The notes under the pieces are model-generated. The model did not search any database and was not told the origin of the DNA. It worked only from the letters and a program-made list of their open reading frames with translations. This document shows positions 9,347 to 17,757 of a stretch of DNA of 64,000 bases, piece by piece. Each line of letters opens with the position of its first letter. Positions within the stretch are counted from its first letter, which is position 1. Position numbers and translations under genes: made by a program. Origin of the DNA: Leptospira selangorensis (lineage in GTDB: Bacteria; Spirochaetota; Leptospiria; Leptospirales; Leptospiraceae); NCBI RefSeq assembly GCF_004769405.1, contig NZ_RQES01000005.1, forward strand, positions 620,001 to 684,000, given 5' to 3'.

Positions 9347-10450
9347 ATGAAAGTCGCAGTGATCCATGATTGGCTGAATGGAATGAGAGGGGGAGAGATC
9401 GTACTTGATTCTATCCTCAAAGTATTTCCGGATGCGGATCTATTTACCCTTTTTTATGAAAAAGGAAAGTTAAACGAAAGAATAGAAAATAGAAAGATCG
9501 TAACCGCGTTCACCGATAAACTTCCTTTCAAATCCAAGTACCGTTGGTATCTTCCTTTATTTCCTACTGCGATAGAGTCCTTGGATCTAAGAGGATATGA
9601 TCTGATAGTGTCTTCTTCTCATTGTGTTGCAAAAGGTGTGATCCCGGACCCGGATGCGATCCATATTAGTTATGTACATTCTCCCATGAGATATGTTTGG
9701 GATCTTTATTATGATTATTTTCCTGCGAGAAGCGGTTTGAAATTTTTTGCGTTCGAGCTTGTCTCCAATTATCTTCGCACCTGGGATTCCGTTTCTTCTA
9801 ACAGAGTGGATTCTTTTTTATGCAACTCCGAGTTTGTTGCGAGAAGGATCCAAAAGTTTTATAGAAGGGACTCTCAAGTTGTATATCCTCCTTGTTTGCC
9901 TAAAGGGTTTCAGGTAAAAGTCGGGAAGAAGGAAAACTTCGACCTGATCGTGTCCGCATTTGCTCCTTATAAACGGATCGACTTAGCGATAGAAGCATAC
10001 AGAAAGAATGGAAGGCCTCTTAAAATTTTAGGAAGCGGCCAAGAATATAAGAAACTTATAAAAGATCTTCCACCTAATGTGGAGATCTTACCTCATAGGC
10101 CAAGAAACGAAGTGCAAGAGTATATGGCCAAGGCGAAGACATTCATTTTTCCCGGGATGGAAGATTTCGGGATCGCGCCTGTCGAGGCTCAGGGGTATTG
10201 TACACCTGTTCTGGCATACGCAAAAGGTGGAGCTCTGGAAACGGTAGTTTCCGGAAAGACCGGGCTATTCTTCAAAGAGCAGACAGCGGAGGCATTGAAC
10301 TCCGCATTAGAGGAATCGGACCGAAAAGAATGGAAATCCAGGGACTTTCAGGCCTCGGTAAACCGTTTTACAGAGGAAAAATTCATCATCCAAATTCAAA
10401 AGACGGTCGAGACTATAAACAAGAACTCTGGAAAAAGGAGGGGCGTTTGA
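9347..10450 (+). CDS. GT4-family glycosyltransferase
   Basis: The protein has 367 residues with a two-Rossmann GT-B fold. The N-terminal half begins MKVAVIHDWLNGMRGGEIVL, and the GGxE acceptor loop is typical of family 4. The C-terminal nucleotide-sugar half shows FAPYKRIDLAIEAY and MEDFGIAPVEAQGYCTPV, the E-x7-E region, then AYAKGGALETV. It transfers a sugar from a nucleotide donor, probably in lipopolysaccharide or exopolysaccharide assembly. The stop overlaps the TTG start of flbD in TTGA, so envelope glycan synthesis is translationally coupled to the flagellar motor genes. Confidence 0.88.
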   Translation: MKVAVIHDWLNGMRGGEIVLDSILKVFPDADLFTLFYEKGKLNERIENRKIVTAFTDKLPFKSKYRWYLPLFPTAIESLDLRGYDLIVSSSHCVAKGVIPDPDAIHISYVHSPMRYVWDLYYDYFPARSGLKFFAFELVSNYLRTWDSVSSNRVDSFLCNSEFVARRIQKFYRRDSQVVYPPCLPKGFQVKVGKKENFDLIVSAFAPYKRIDLAIEAYRKNGRPLKILGSGQEYKKLIKDLPPNVEILPHRPRNEVQEYMAKAKTFIFPGMEDFGIAPVEAQGYCTPVLAYAKGGALETVVSGKTGLFFKEQTAEALNSALEESDRKEWKSRDFQASVNRFTEEKFIIQIQKTVETINKNSGKRRGV

Positions 10451-10671
10451 TTACTTTGCATAGATTAAAAGGAAATGAATTCGTTCTAAACGCCTCTCAT
10501 ATAGAATGTATCGAGGCCAATCCGGATACTACGATCACTTTGTCTAATGATAGAAAATATGTGGTCCAGGAAAGTATACCCGAAGTGATCGAAAAAATTT
10601 TGGAGTTCAAAAAACGAGTGCTGGTGTTTCCTTTGGGTTCCGCGCCGGATCAATTTAAGAGGGCAGATTAA
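10447..10671 (+). CDS. flbD: Flagellar protein FlbD (TTG start)
   Basis: The protein has 74 residues. The likely start is a TTG at 10447, preceded by AAGGAGG at 10435-10441 with ideal spacing and overlapping the previous stop as TTGA. The sequence opens ITLHRLKGNEFVLNASHIEC, which is the FlbD signature, and continues with the beta-strand pattern of that family (TTITLSNDRKYVVQES). FlbD is a small conserved protein of spirochaete and Gram-positive motility operons. Its precise role is unclear, but it is nearly always next to motA. An upstream in-frame extension exists only because the frame stays open through the glycosyltransferase gene. Confidence 0.9.
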   Translation: MITLHRLKGNEFVLNASHIECIEANPDTTITLSNDRKYVVQESIPEVIEKILEFKKRVLVFPLGSAPDQFKRAD

Positions 10672-10677
10672 ACTACA

Positions 10678-11460
<783 letters not shown>

Positions 11461-11481
11461 GATTTATTTCGGAAGAAGAAT

Positions 11482-12309
11482 ATGGCAAAACAGAAATGTC
11501 CAGAGTGTATCCAGAATATTCCAGAGTACATGCTTACTTATGGAGACATGGTTACACTTCTTCTTTGCTTCTTCATTATGTTATACCGTACAGGTAAAAC
11601 GAATGCGATAGAAATGCAGATCATTCTATCCGCATTCAAGACAACTACAGGATTTTTCGACGGCGGCCAAACTCTTTCCAAAGGAAAATTGGAAGAGATG
11701 GGAATGAATATAGAAAGTCTTCCTTCCATGACTACTGGAAAGGCACTTTCTAAATCCAAGAAGACCGCTACGGAATTATTTAAGCCCGAGATAGAAGCAG
11801 GGAAAGTGCGAGTAACTGAAGACGAAAGAGGTCTTGTGATCAGCTTAGTTGGAGCCGATTATTTTAATCCTGGCTCTGCAATTTTACAGGAACCGATCAA
11901 AGGCACATTAAAAAAAGCCAGCGGACTCATTAAGGGACTCGAAAGATTCGTACGGGTAGAAGGTCACTGCGACGCAGATGCGGTGCTCCCCGGCGCAAAT
12001 CCTAGCAGGGAAGAAAGAACTTATTTAAATAATTGGGACCTTGCAGGAGCAAGAGCGATCAACTCCACGGATTATATCGTGGGAGTTGGGAAATTGGATC
12101 CGAGTTGGTTCCAAGCAGTGAGTTTCGGATCTTATAGGCCTTTGGTTGTGGAGAACCTAGGAACTCCGGAAGCAAAAGCATTCAATAGAAGAATTGATAT
12201 CGTAATTTTAACGGAAAAATCCACCAAACGAAGCGACTACGAATCCAATTTCGGCCTACCAAAAAGCCGTGTTCCAGGTTCAGAAACTTCCACCGAAAGT
12301 GGATTATAG
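11482..12309 (+). CDS. motB: Flagellar motor stator protein MotB
   Basis: The protein has 275 residues. The single helix near the N-terminus carries YGDMVTLLLCFFIMLY with the proton-binding Asp at residue 22. A small CPEC pair at residues 6-9 precedes it. The C-terminal half is an OmpA-like peptidoglycan-binding domain (YFNPGSAILQ, then VEGHCDAD, then NWDLAGARAINSTDYIV, FGSYRP and NRRIDIVIL). The OmpA motif order is complete, so the stator should anchor to the cell wall normally. The gene follows motA by 21 bases with its own ribosome site (GGAAGAAG). Confidence 0.95.
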   Translation: MAKQKCPECIQNIPEYMLTYGDMVTLLLCFFIMLYRTGKTNAIEMQIILSAFKTTTGFFDGGQTLSKGKLEEMGMNIESLPSMTTGKALSKSKKTATELFKPEIEAGKVRVTEDERGLVISLVGADYFNPGSAILQEPIKGTLKKASGLIKGLERFVRVEGHCDADAVLPGANPSREERTYLNNWDLAGARAINSTDYIVGVGKLDPSWFQAVSFGSYRPLVVENLGTPEAKAFNRRIDIVILTEKSTKRSDYESNFGLPKSRVPGSETSTESGL

Positions 12310-12330
12310 TAGAGTAAAAGGAGAATACCC

Positions 12331-12855
12331 ATGGGCGATCCCGAAATAGACGAGGAAGAAGGCGGTTTACCCGCGGCGGATGCCGGCGCCGGCTCGTCTC
12401 CGCTCATCAAATGGCTGATCTATATTGCCGGTGCCGTATTCGGAATTATCATAGTTGTACTTGTTTCCATGTTTGTTGCGAAACAAGCGGCGACTAGTAC
12501 TTTCCGTGAAATGAAAAACGTAGCCTTAGTAAAACCTCCTCCGCCATTAATGACCTTCCAATTTCAGGAAGAGTTCAGGATCAATACCGCGGATAAAGGG
12601 GAAACTCACTTCGTGAAGATGAAATTATCTTTCGGAGTTGCGAGAGACGATGCTAAGATCACTGCGGAACTTGCGGAAAGGATCGCTCAGATGAGAGACT
12701 TGGTGAACCTAATCATAGGAAGAAAAACCAAGGACGATCTGATCGACGTTGAAGATCAGTTAGATCTGAGAGAAGAGATCAAGGCTCAGATCAATCATAT
12801 TCTCTCCGACGGAAAGATCCAAGAAGTTTACTTCACAGAATTTATCGTCAACTGA
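12331..12855 (+). CDS. fliL: Flagellar basal-body-associated protein FliL
   Basis: The protein has 174 residues. An acidic, alanine/glycine-rich N-terminus is followed by one membrane helix at residues ~26-47 and a periplasmic domain. That domain has the FliL pattern VKMKLSFGVARDDAKITAELAERIAQMRDLVNLIIGRKTKDDL, then LREEIKAQINHIL and EVYFTEFIVN at the very end. FliL surrounds or stabilises MotAB stator units. An AAGGAG site precedes the ATG. Its last base is the first base of the kdsB ATG. Confidence 0.93.
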   Translation: MGDPEIDEEEGGLPAADAGAGSSPLIKWLIYIAGAVFGIIIVVLVSMFVAKQAATSTFREMKNVALVKPPPPLMTFQFQEEFRINTADKGETHFVKMKLSFGVARDDAKITAELAERIAQMRDLVNLIIGRKTKDDLIDVEDQLDLREEIKAQINHILSDGKIQEVYFTEFIVN

Positions 12856-13598
12856 TGACAAAACCGAAAATCCTAGGGGTCATACCCGCAAGATATGGAA
12901 GTTCCCGATTTCCTGGCAAACCATTGGCCAAGATCGGGGACCTTCCTATGATCGCCTGGACATATAAGAATTCCTTAAAATCTTCTCTCCTTCATGATGT
13001 AGTAGTTGCCACTGACGACGAAAGAATCTTACAGATCGTTTCGGAGAATGGTGGTAAGGCGGTAATGACTTCTCCCGATCATCCTTCCGGAACGGATAGG
13101 ATCAGAGAAGTTGCACTCAAATATCCGGACTCAGGAATTATAATCAATATCCAAGGTGACGAACCTGGAATCGAATCCGAACTCATAGACGGAGTTGCAA
13201 AACTCAAATTGGAAAGACCGGATTGGGCGATGAGCACCGCAGCAGTTCAATTAGAAGAAAACGAGATCCAAGATCCGAACAGGGTCAAAGTGGTCTTGGA
13301 CAAAAACGGAAGAGCGTTATACTTCTCCCGGTCTGCAATCCCTAGCCAATTTAAAAAAACAGTCCCGGCGTATAGACATCTGGGAATTTACGGATACGAT
13401 AGAGACTTCTTACTTGGATATCCCGATCTTCCCCCAAGCGCATTAGAAGAATCTGAATCACTAGAACAATTGAGAGCAATGGAAGCAGGACATTCTATCG
13501 GAGTGTATATCGCAAATCGCGCCGCATTAAGTGTGGATACACCTGAAGATCTGGAATTAGTAGTGGAAGATTTTAAGAAGAAGGGACTGATCCCTTAA
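12855..13598 (+). CDS. kdsB: 3-deoxy-manno-octulosonate cytidylyltransferase KdsB
   Basis: The protein has 247 residues, the standard KdsB length. The N-terminal IPARYGSSRFPGKPL is the CTP-binding signature. VVATDDERI, SGTDRIREV and NIQGDEP (metal and sugar-nucleotide site) follow, then YFSRSAIP, GIYGYDRDFL and a terminal VDTPEDLELV. It activates Kdo as CMP-Kdo for the inner core of lipopolysaccharide. It overlaps fliL by one base, so a Kdo gene rides at the end of the motor operon. The 3' end overlaps the convergent STAS gene by four bases. Confidence 0.96.
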   Translation: MTKPKILGVIPARYGSSRFPGKPLAKIGDLPMIAWTYKNSLKSSLLHDVVVATDDERILQIVSENGGKAVMTSPDHPSGTDRIREVALKYPDSGIIINIQGDEPGIESELIDGVAKLKLERPDWAMSTAAVQLEENEIQDPNRVKVVLDKNGRALYFSRSAIPSQFKKTVPAYRHLGIYGYDRDFLLGYPDLPPSALEESESLEQLRAMEAGHSIGVYIANRAALSVDTPEDLELVVEDFKKKGLIP

Positions 13599-13933
13599 CT
13601 AAGAGCTTCTTGCAGAGTGTTATGGATTAAAACGAAATCCGTAAGACCAACGATATCCATCACTTTTCTGAAATGATCGTTTAGACCTGCAAATTCAATT
13701 TTAGAAGAAGACTCACTTGCTTTGGTGATCAAACTGATCAAGGTAGCAAGTCCCGCCGAATTGATGTAAGACGTTCCGTGGAAATTCAGAATCACCCTGG
13801 TCCTACGTTGTTCGGGAATGGACTGGTATTTTCCCAAAATTTCGTCATCTGCCTCGGAGGTAATTTCTCCGGAGATATGGATCACCGGAACATTAGGTTC
13901 AAGATCCACGTTTATTTTGAATTCGTCAGACAT
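13595..13933 (-). CDS. STAS-domain anti-sigma-factor antagonist
   Basis: The protein has 112 residues and is a single STAS domain. VPVIHISGEITSEADDEI opens the fold, and TRVILNFHGTSYINSAGLATLISL contains the serine (SYINSAGL) that a partner kinase phosphorylates in SpoIIAA/RsbV proteins. Such proteins release a sigma factor or regulator by partner switching. No anti-sigma kinase gene is adjacent. A SpoIIE-type phosphatase that could act on this class of protein lies at 33352-35391, but any link is speculative. It converges on and overlaps kdsB. Confidence 0.88.
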   Translation of the reverse strand: MSDEFKINVDLEPNVPVIHISGEITSEADDEILGKYQSIPEQRRTRVILNFHGTSYINSAGLATLISLITKASESSSKIEFAGLNDHFRKVMDIVGLTDFVLIHNTLQEALS

Positions 13934-14022
13934 CTGCCTTATTTAGCACAAAAGACCTTCCCTCTCGAAGACAGTCAATCCCGTTTCCTCGGAAAAACCG
14001 ACCGCCTACTGGAAGTAATCCG

Positions 14023-14304
14023 TTAAACGTAGTGCTCTAGCTCCTCCGGAGAAAGTCTGTCGAAAATCTGGCCGCATTGGGAACATTGAAATGAAACAGT
14101 AGTAGGTTTGGAAGAAATCCCGAAAAGGATCAAAAACCAGGCCCAATTACCGTAAGTTTTCACTTCTCTGGAAAGAGGGGATTTCCTGTCCGTTCCGCAA
14201 CTGTCGCAATGTGGTAAAGAAGAGGATTGGCTCACAAAGCTAGGTTGAAATGGGGGTGGAAAACTTCCAGAAGAAAAGTGGGAAAAAATCAAGAAGGGAG
14301 TCAT
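14023..14304 (-). CDS. Small zinc-ribbon protein, start uncertain
   Basis: The frame encodes 93 residues with two cysteine pairs, CDSCG and CSQCG, separated by about 35 residues that include a hydrophobic stretch (NWAWFLILFGIS). That layout suggests a membrane-associated zinc ribbon. The ATG at 14304 lies in the loop of the hairpin that ends the gene upstream, so it is a doubtful start. A GTG at 14235 would give a 70-residue protein that starts just before the first CxxC, though it has no clear ribosome site. The function is unknown. It follows the cytochrome c lipoprotein gene on the same strand. Confidence 0.5.
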   Translation of the reverse strand: MTPFLIFSHFSSGSFPPPFQPSFVSQSSSLPHCDSCGTDRKSPLSREVKTYGNWAWFLILFGISSKPTTVSFQCSQCGQIFDRLSPEELEHYV

Positions 14305-14316
14305 TTCGGACTCCCT
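14295..14316 (-). terminator. Terminator after the cytochrome c lipoprotein gene
   Basis: A perfect 8-bp inverted repeat (14295-14302 with 14309-14316, loop ATTTCG) is followed on the minus strand by a T-rich tail (TCTTGATTTTTTCC). It sits just past the cytochrome c stop and overlaps the first codon proposed for the zinc-ribbon frame. Confidence 0.75.
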
Positions 14317-14327
14317 AAGAATTTGAA

Positions 14328-14741
14328 TTAATTTTGGTTTAGGTGGATTACGTACTTAGCAATTTTTTTAAGTTTTTCGTCACCTAAGAACTTGTAGGAA
14401 GTCATCACAGGGTTGCTTGGAATTCCATTGTTCAAAGTTTTCAGAATTCCTGCTTCTGTTGGACCATTTTTCCATTCGTTAGCAGGTGCTTTGTAATTTC
14501 TTGGTTTTGGATTTAAGCTAGCTGCAGCTGCTCCGTCTCCAGCGCCTGTATCTCCGTGGCATGCGTTACATCCGTTTTCAAGAAAAAGTTTTTTACCTTC
14601 TTCTACTTCAGGACTTAAAGTTGCTGCGCTTGCTACAGGTGCAGCTTCTTCTTTCGGCTTTTCTTTATCTCCGCAGTTCAATAGGAAGATGAGGGAGAGA
14701 ATGGAAACAAAAAGGGAAATCAGGATTGCCCGAGTCTTCAT
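14328..14741 (-). CDS. Class I cytochrome c lipoprotein
   Basis: The protein has 137 residues. The signal peptide ends in a lipobox-like LLNC (Cys23), followed by a Lys/Glu/Ala/Pro-rich tether. CNACHGDTGAGDG is a CxxCH haem site at about residues 57-61, and MTSYKFLGDEKLKKIAKYVIHL near the C-terminus supplies the sixth-ligand Met and the final helix. This is the standard small c-type mono-haem fold. It is probably a periplasm-facing electron carrier. The gene has an upstream AGGAGT ribosome site and its own terminator at 14295-14316. Confidence 0.9.
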   Translation of the reverse strand: MKTRAILISLFVSILSLIFLLNCGDKEKPKEEAAPVASAATLSPEVEEGKKLFLENGCNACHGDTGAGDGAAAASLNPKPRNYKAPANEWKNGPTEAGILKTLNNGIPSNPVMTSYKFLGDEKLKKIAKYVIHLNQN

Positions 14742-14959
14742 GGATTACTCCTTTATATTGGTTCCAAGTTTCTTTTTCAGAAAGAGAAAGCAAAGAACTT
14801 TTTGTCACGGTATTGTCGGCGCGATATTCGCAAAGGATTTCGAGTAAAGAGTAGAAGGGCCCGAAAATTGACTTTTGTCAAAATATCCGGAGATGATTCT
14901 TAATATCGATTTCTAAGAATGGAAAAGAATCGGACTTATTGGTTTTTTGTAAAACAAAA

Positions 14960-14990
14960 GCGGGGTAAGTCCCACCCCGCTTTCTTTTTT
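14960..14990. terminator. Terminator of the fabG-thiolase-DUF35 operon
   Basis: GCGGGGT (14960-14966) pairs with ACCCCGC (14974-14980), loop AAGTCCC. On the plus strand TTTCTTTTTT follows; on the minus strand CTTTTGTTTTAC follows. It lies just after the minus-strand DUF35 stop codon, so it most likely ends that operon. It could act in both directions. Confidence 0.8.
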
Positions 14991-14993
14991 AGA

Positions 14994-15353
14994 TCAAGCG
15001 GGTTTAAAAATAAATCCCGTAGAAGTTTCTGTTCTATCGAAAAGAACAGGCATGTCGATCGCAACAGATTCAGTGACAGGTTTACCTTGGTATTCTCCTT
15101 CGATAATACTCATGGTTTTTGCGCCTTCTTCTAATTCGATGACTGCAAGAACGTAAGGCGCTCTTGGTGCCAAATGTCCGAAACCGACATGAACTACTGT
15201 GTAAGTATAAACCTTTCCTTTACCTGAAAAAGTTTTAGCTTCCACATCTTCAGATCCGCAGCTCGTGCAAGAAACAACAGGATCAGTAGCTTCGAATCCA
15301 CAAGACTTACATTTTTTTCCGGTTAAAGAATGAGCTTCCATAACTTCAGCCAT
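14994..15353 (-). CDS. Zn-ribbon/OB-fold (DUF35) thiolase partner protein
   Basis: The protein has 119 residues. A rubredoxin-like zinc ribbon (CKSCG at ~16-20 and CTSCG at ~29-33) precedes an OB-fold with the family phrases GKVYTYTVVHV and APYVLAVIELEEG. DUF35 proteins bind acyl-CoA or form complexes with thiolase-like and HMG-CoA-synthase-like enzymes, and almost always sit next to them. Here the ATG overlaps the stop codon of the thiolase gene by one base. It is the last gene of fabG-thiolase-DUF35. Confidence 0.9.
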   Translation of the reverse strand: MAEVMEAHSLTGKKCKSCGFEATDPVVSCTSCGSEDVEAKTFSGKGKVYTYTVVHVGFGHLAPRAPYVLAVIELEEGAKTMSIIEGEYQGKPVTESVAIDMPVLFDRTETSTGFIFKPA

Positions 15354-16516
15354 TATTCCCCCCTTTGCAGGATATGCACTATACTAACTGCGCCCGGGCC
15401 GCCTAAAACGTGAGTTAGAGCAGTGCGAGCATTTGCAACTTGTCGTTTTTCAGATTGATCTCTAAGTTGAAAAGTCATCTCTACAACTTGCCCAACACCA
15501 GTAGCACCAACTGGATGGCCTTTTGCTTTTAAACCACCTGAAGTGTTTACAGGAAGTTTTCCGCCTAATCGAGTATGGCCATCTTTAGTGAACTGACCAC
15601 CTTTTCCTTTTTCAACAAAGCCAAGATCTTCTATATTAATGATCTCGGTGATGGTGAAACAGTCATGGCATTCCAGAACATCGATGTCCTTTCTTTCCAC
15701 ACCGGCCATTTTAAATGCCTCAGTAGCAGCTTGAACTGATGCGGGGAAGCTTACGGAATCTTTTTTAAGAGCCACATTGAAGTAATCCCCGCCGATCCCG
15801 GAGCCTTTTACTACAACATAGTCCTTACGAACCGACTTTGCTTTTTCTTTGGTAGTGATCACAACTGCAGCAGAAGCATCCGTAACCAGGGAAACATCAT
15901 GAAAACCGAATGGAGTAGTTACCATTCTTGCTCTCATGATATTATTGAAAGAAATCTCTTTTTGTTTATGAGCAAATGGATTTAAGCTACCGTGGAAATA
16001 GTTTTTTTCCGCAACAGTTGCCAACATTTCCTTAGTGGTGCCGAACTCATGCATATGGCGGATAGCATTCAATGCAAAACCGGAAGGACCGGAAATACAA
16101 TATCCACCTTCTACATCTTGGTCTTGTCCTCTTGCTACGATTTCCATCGTAGTTTCCGGATCTAGGCCGTTCATTTTTTCTACACCCAGAACTAAAACCG
16201 TATCGTATAGACCGGATGCAACTGCAAGAACGCCCTGTCTCATTGCGATCCCACCGGAAGCACAAGCTCCTTCGGTGCGGATTGCGGGACGATCACCTAA
16301 TCCAAGTAAGTTGGCTGCATAAGAACCCATTGTGTTTTGAGCGTTAAATTCATTGCCAGCGTAGTTTCCAACATAAACAGCTTGGATTTCCTTTCTGTCT
16401 ATGCCTGAATCTTTGATGGCTCCGTTACCTGCTTCTGTGACTAAATCGCGAAGAGTTCTGTCTTTATGATTACCGTGAACCGTTTCGTAGGCCCCGATGA
16501 TTGCTACTTCTCTCAT
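15353..16516 (-). CDS. Thiolase-family acyl-CoA acetyltransferase (SCP-x type)
   Basis: The protein has 387 residues with a two-domain thiolase fold. The nucleophile Cys85 lies in TEGACASGGIA. The second half has ECHDCFTITE and GGLKAKGHPVGATGVGQVVE, the GHP-x-G-A-x-G active-site histidine loop. Sequence style and length fit the SCP-x/acetyl-CoA acetyltransferase subgroup that works with a DUF35 protein, which is the next gene. The reaction is Claisen condensation or cleavage of beta-ketoacyl-CoA. The direction and chain length are unknown. The stop of the preceding fabG is 10 bases away. Confidence 0.9.
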   Translation of the reverse strand: MREVAIIGAYETVHGNHKDRTLRDLVTEAGNGAIKDSGIDRKEIQAVYVGNYAGNEFNAQNTMGSYAANLLGLGDRPAIRTEGACASGGIAMRQGVLAVASGLYDTVLVLGVEKMNGLDPETTMEIVARGQDQDVEGGYCISGPSGFALNAIRHMHEFGTTKEMLATVAEKNYFHGSLNPFAHKQKEISFNNIMRARMVTTPFGFHDVSLVTDASAAVVITTKEKAKSVRKDYVVVKGSGIGGDYFNVALKKDSVSFPASVQAATEAFKMAGVERKDIDVLECHDCFTITEIINIEDLGFVEKGKGGQFTKDGHTRLGGKLPVNTSGGLKAKGHPVGATGVGQVVEMTFQLRDQSEKRQVANARTALTHVLGGPGAVSIVHILQRGE

Positions 16517-16526
16517 GATTAACTCC

Positions 16527-17294
16527 TTACATTCCGATACCGGCGCCGCCGTCTACACGAAGGAAAACACCAGTGATATAAGATGCTTTATCTGAAAGGA
16601 AAAATTCCACTGCGTTAGCAATCTCTTGTTGAGTTCCCGGTCTTTTCAAAGGAATGAACATAGGATCGGTAAGTTTTTTCTGAACTTCTTCAGGAAGAGA
16701 AGCAGTCATATCCGTTTGCACATAACCAGGGCAAACCGCATTTACTAAAACGTTTCTACCTGAAAATTCTCTTGCTGCAACTTTAGTAAGGGCTATCACA
16801 GCAGCTTTTGAAGAAGAGTAGTTTGCTTGGCCAGGTTGACCAGAAAGACCTGAAAGAGAAGAGATATTCACAATTCTACCGGAAGGAGCTTTTAAAAGAA
16901 GTTTAGAAGCGTATTTGGTCATCAAGAACACACCTTTCGCGTTCACATCCATCACGAAATCATACTCTTGCTCGCTCATTCTGATAAAAAGATTATCTTT
17001 TAGAACTCCAGCGTTGTTTACTAAGAAATCCAGTTTACCGAATTTCTCTTTAACAGCATTAATAGCAGCGTCACAATCTTCAGGTTTAGTAACATTTACT
17101 GGAATACCTAATGTTTTAACGCCGAATTCTTTAGCGATATCAGCGGCCGCCTGCTCGATATGCTCTTTATTTAAGTCTACTACGACTACATCCCCACCAT
17201 CTCTTGCGATAGTATTGGCGATAGCGCGGCCTAAACCTCTGGGAGATGCAGCTCCAGTTACTAATGCAACTTTACCTTCGAATTGTTTTGCCAT
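16527..17294 (-). CDS. SDR-family 3-oxoacyl reductase (FabG-like)
   Basis: The protein has 255 residues from the ATG at 17294. The frame is open a further 126 bases upstream, but the extra 42 residues are unlike the family, and the [16 protein letters not shown] start is canonical. Seen motifs are [13 protein letters not shown] (cofactor loop), [27 protein letters not shown] (catalytic Ser-Tyr-Lys) and the PGYVQTDM loop. It reduces 3-oxoacyl thioesters with NAD(P)H. In this operon with a thiolase and DUF35 protein it could catalyse the second step of beta-keto chain building or butanoyl/PHB-like metabolism rather than housekeeping fatty acid synthesis. Confidence 0.9.
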   Translation of the reverse strand: MAKQFEGKVALVTGAASPRGLGRAIANTIARDGGDVVVVDLNKEHIEQAAADIAKEFGVKTLGIPVNVTKPEDCDAAINAVKEKFGKLDFLVNNAGVLKDNLFIRMSEQEYDFVMDVNAKGVFLMTKYASKLLLKAPSGRIVNISSLSGLSGQPGQANYSSSKAAVIALTKVAAREFSGRNVLVNAVCPGYVQTDMTASLPEEVQKKLTDPMFIPLKRPGTQQEIANAVEFFLSDKASYITGVFLRVDGGAGIGM

Positions 17295-17757
17295 TTGGAT
17301 CCCTCTTATGTCCTCGGATAACGAAATTTTGAACTTGCGGATCGTACAGATAGAATTCGATCCGTTTGAAGTAGAACGATTGTTCTGGTAAAAGATGGAT
17401 TGTACCTGGATTCCCGACAAGAAAAATTCATCGGATTATCAGTCCCTAAAACAGTGTTCGTTTTTGTTGAACATTTGTTCGCAAGATGTAGGGGGAGTGG
17501 GGGTTTTAGAGTTTAGGTTGGATATGTCTCATTTTTTTTTGGGAGATTATTATGTTGGGAAGTTTTTAGGGGGAGTAAATATTATGAATATATAATATAT
17601 ACTTGTTGGAAGTTTTGAGTTAAGTTGGCGCATATTCGCCCATGCGCATTGAGGACCAGGAAAACTTATTTTGCTGCTTGTAAGCTCCAAAAAAAGTAAT
17701 AGACCCGAACCTTTCTCCGCCCATTCTTTCCCTAAGTATTTTCCTTCGGATTATTGA
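17295..17757. promoter_or_regulatory. Divergent intergenic region with TGTTC/GAACA repeats
   Basis: This 463-base stretch lies between fabG (minus) and an alpha/beta hydrolase (plus). I see no convincing gene; a 66-codon frame at 17395-17595 has no recognisable protein. Three TGTTC-type half sites cluster at 17455-17480: TGTTCG, then GAACA-TT-TGTTC as a 12-base inverted repeat (17469-17480). This would suit a dimeric repressor of the fabG operon. The regulator is not known. The region is AT-rich towards the hydrolase gene. Confidence 0.4.

Noticed and set aside
16915..17391. 158-codon plus-strand frame opposite fabG
   Set aside because: Antisense of the FabG Rossmann region. Unusual composition and no homology pattern.
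17395..17595. 66-codon plus-strand frame in the fabG-hydrolase gap
   Set aside because: No protein motif and no ribosome site; it overlaps operator-like repeats.
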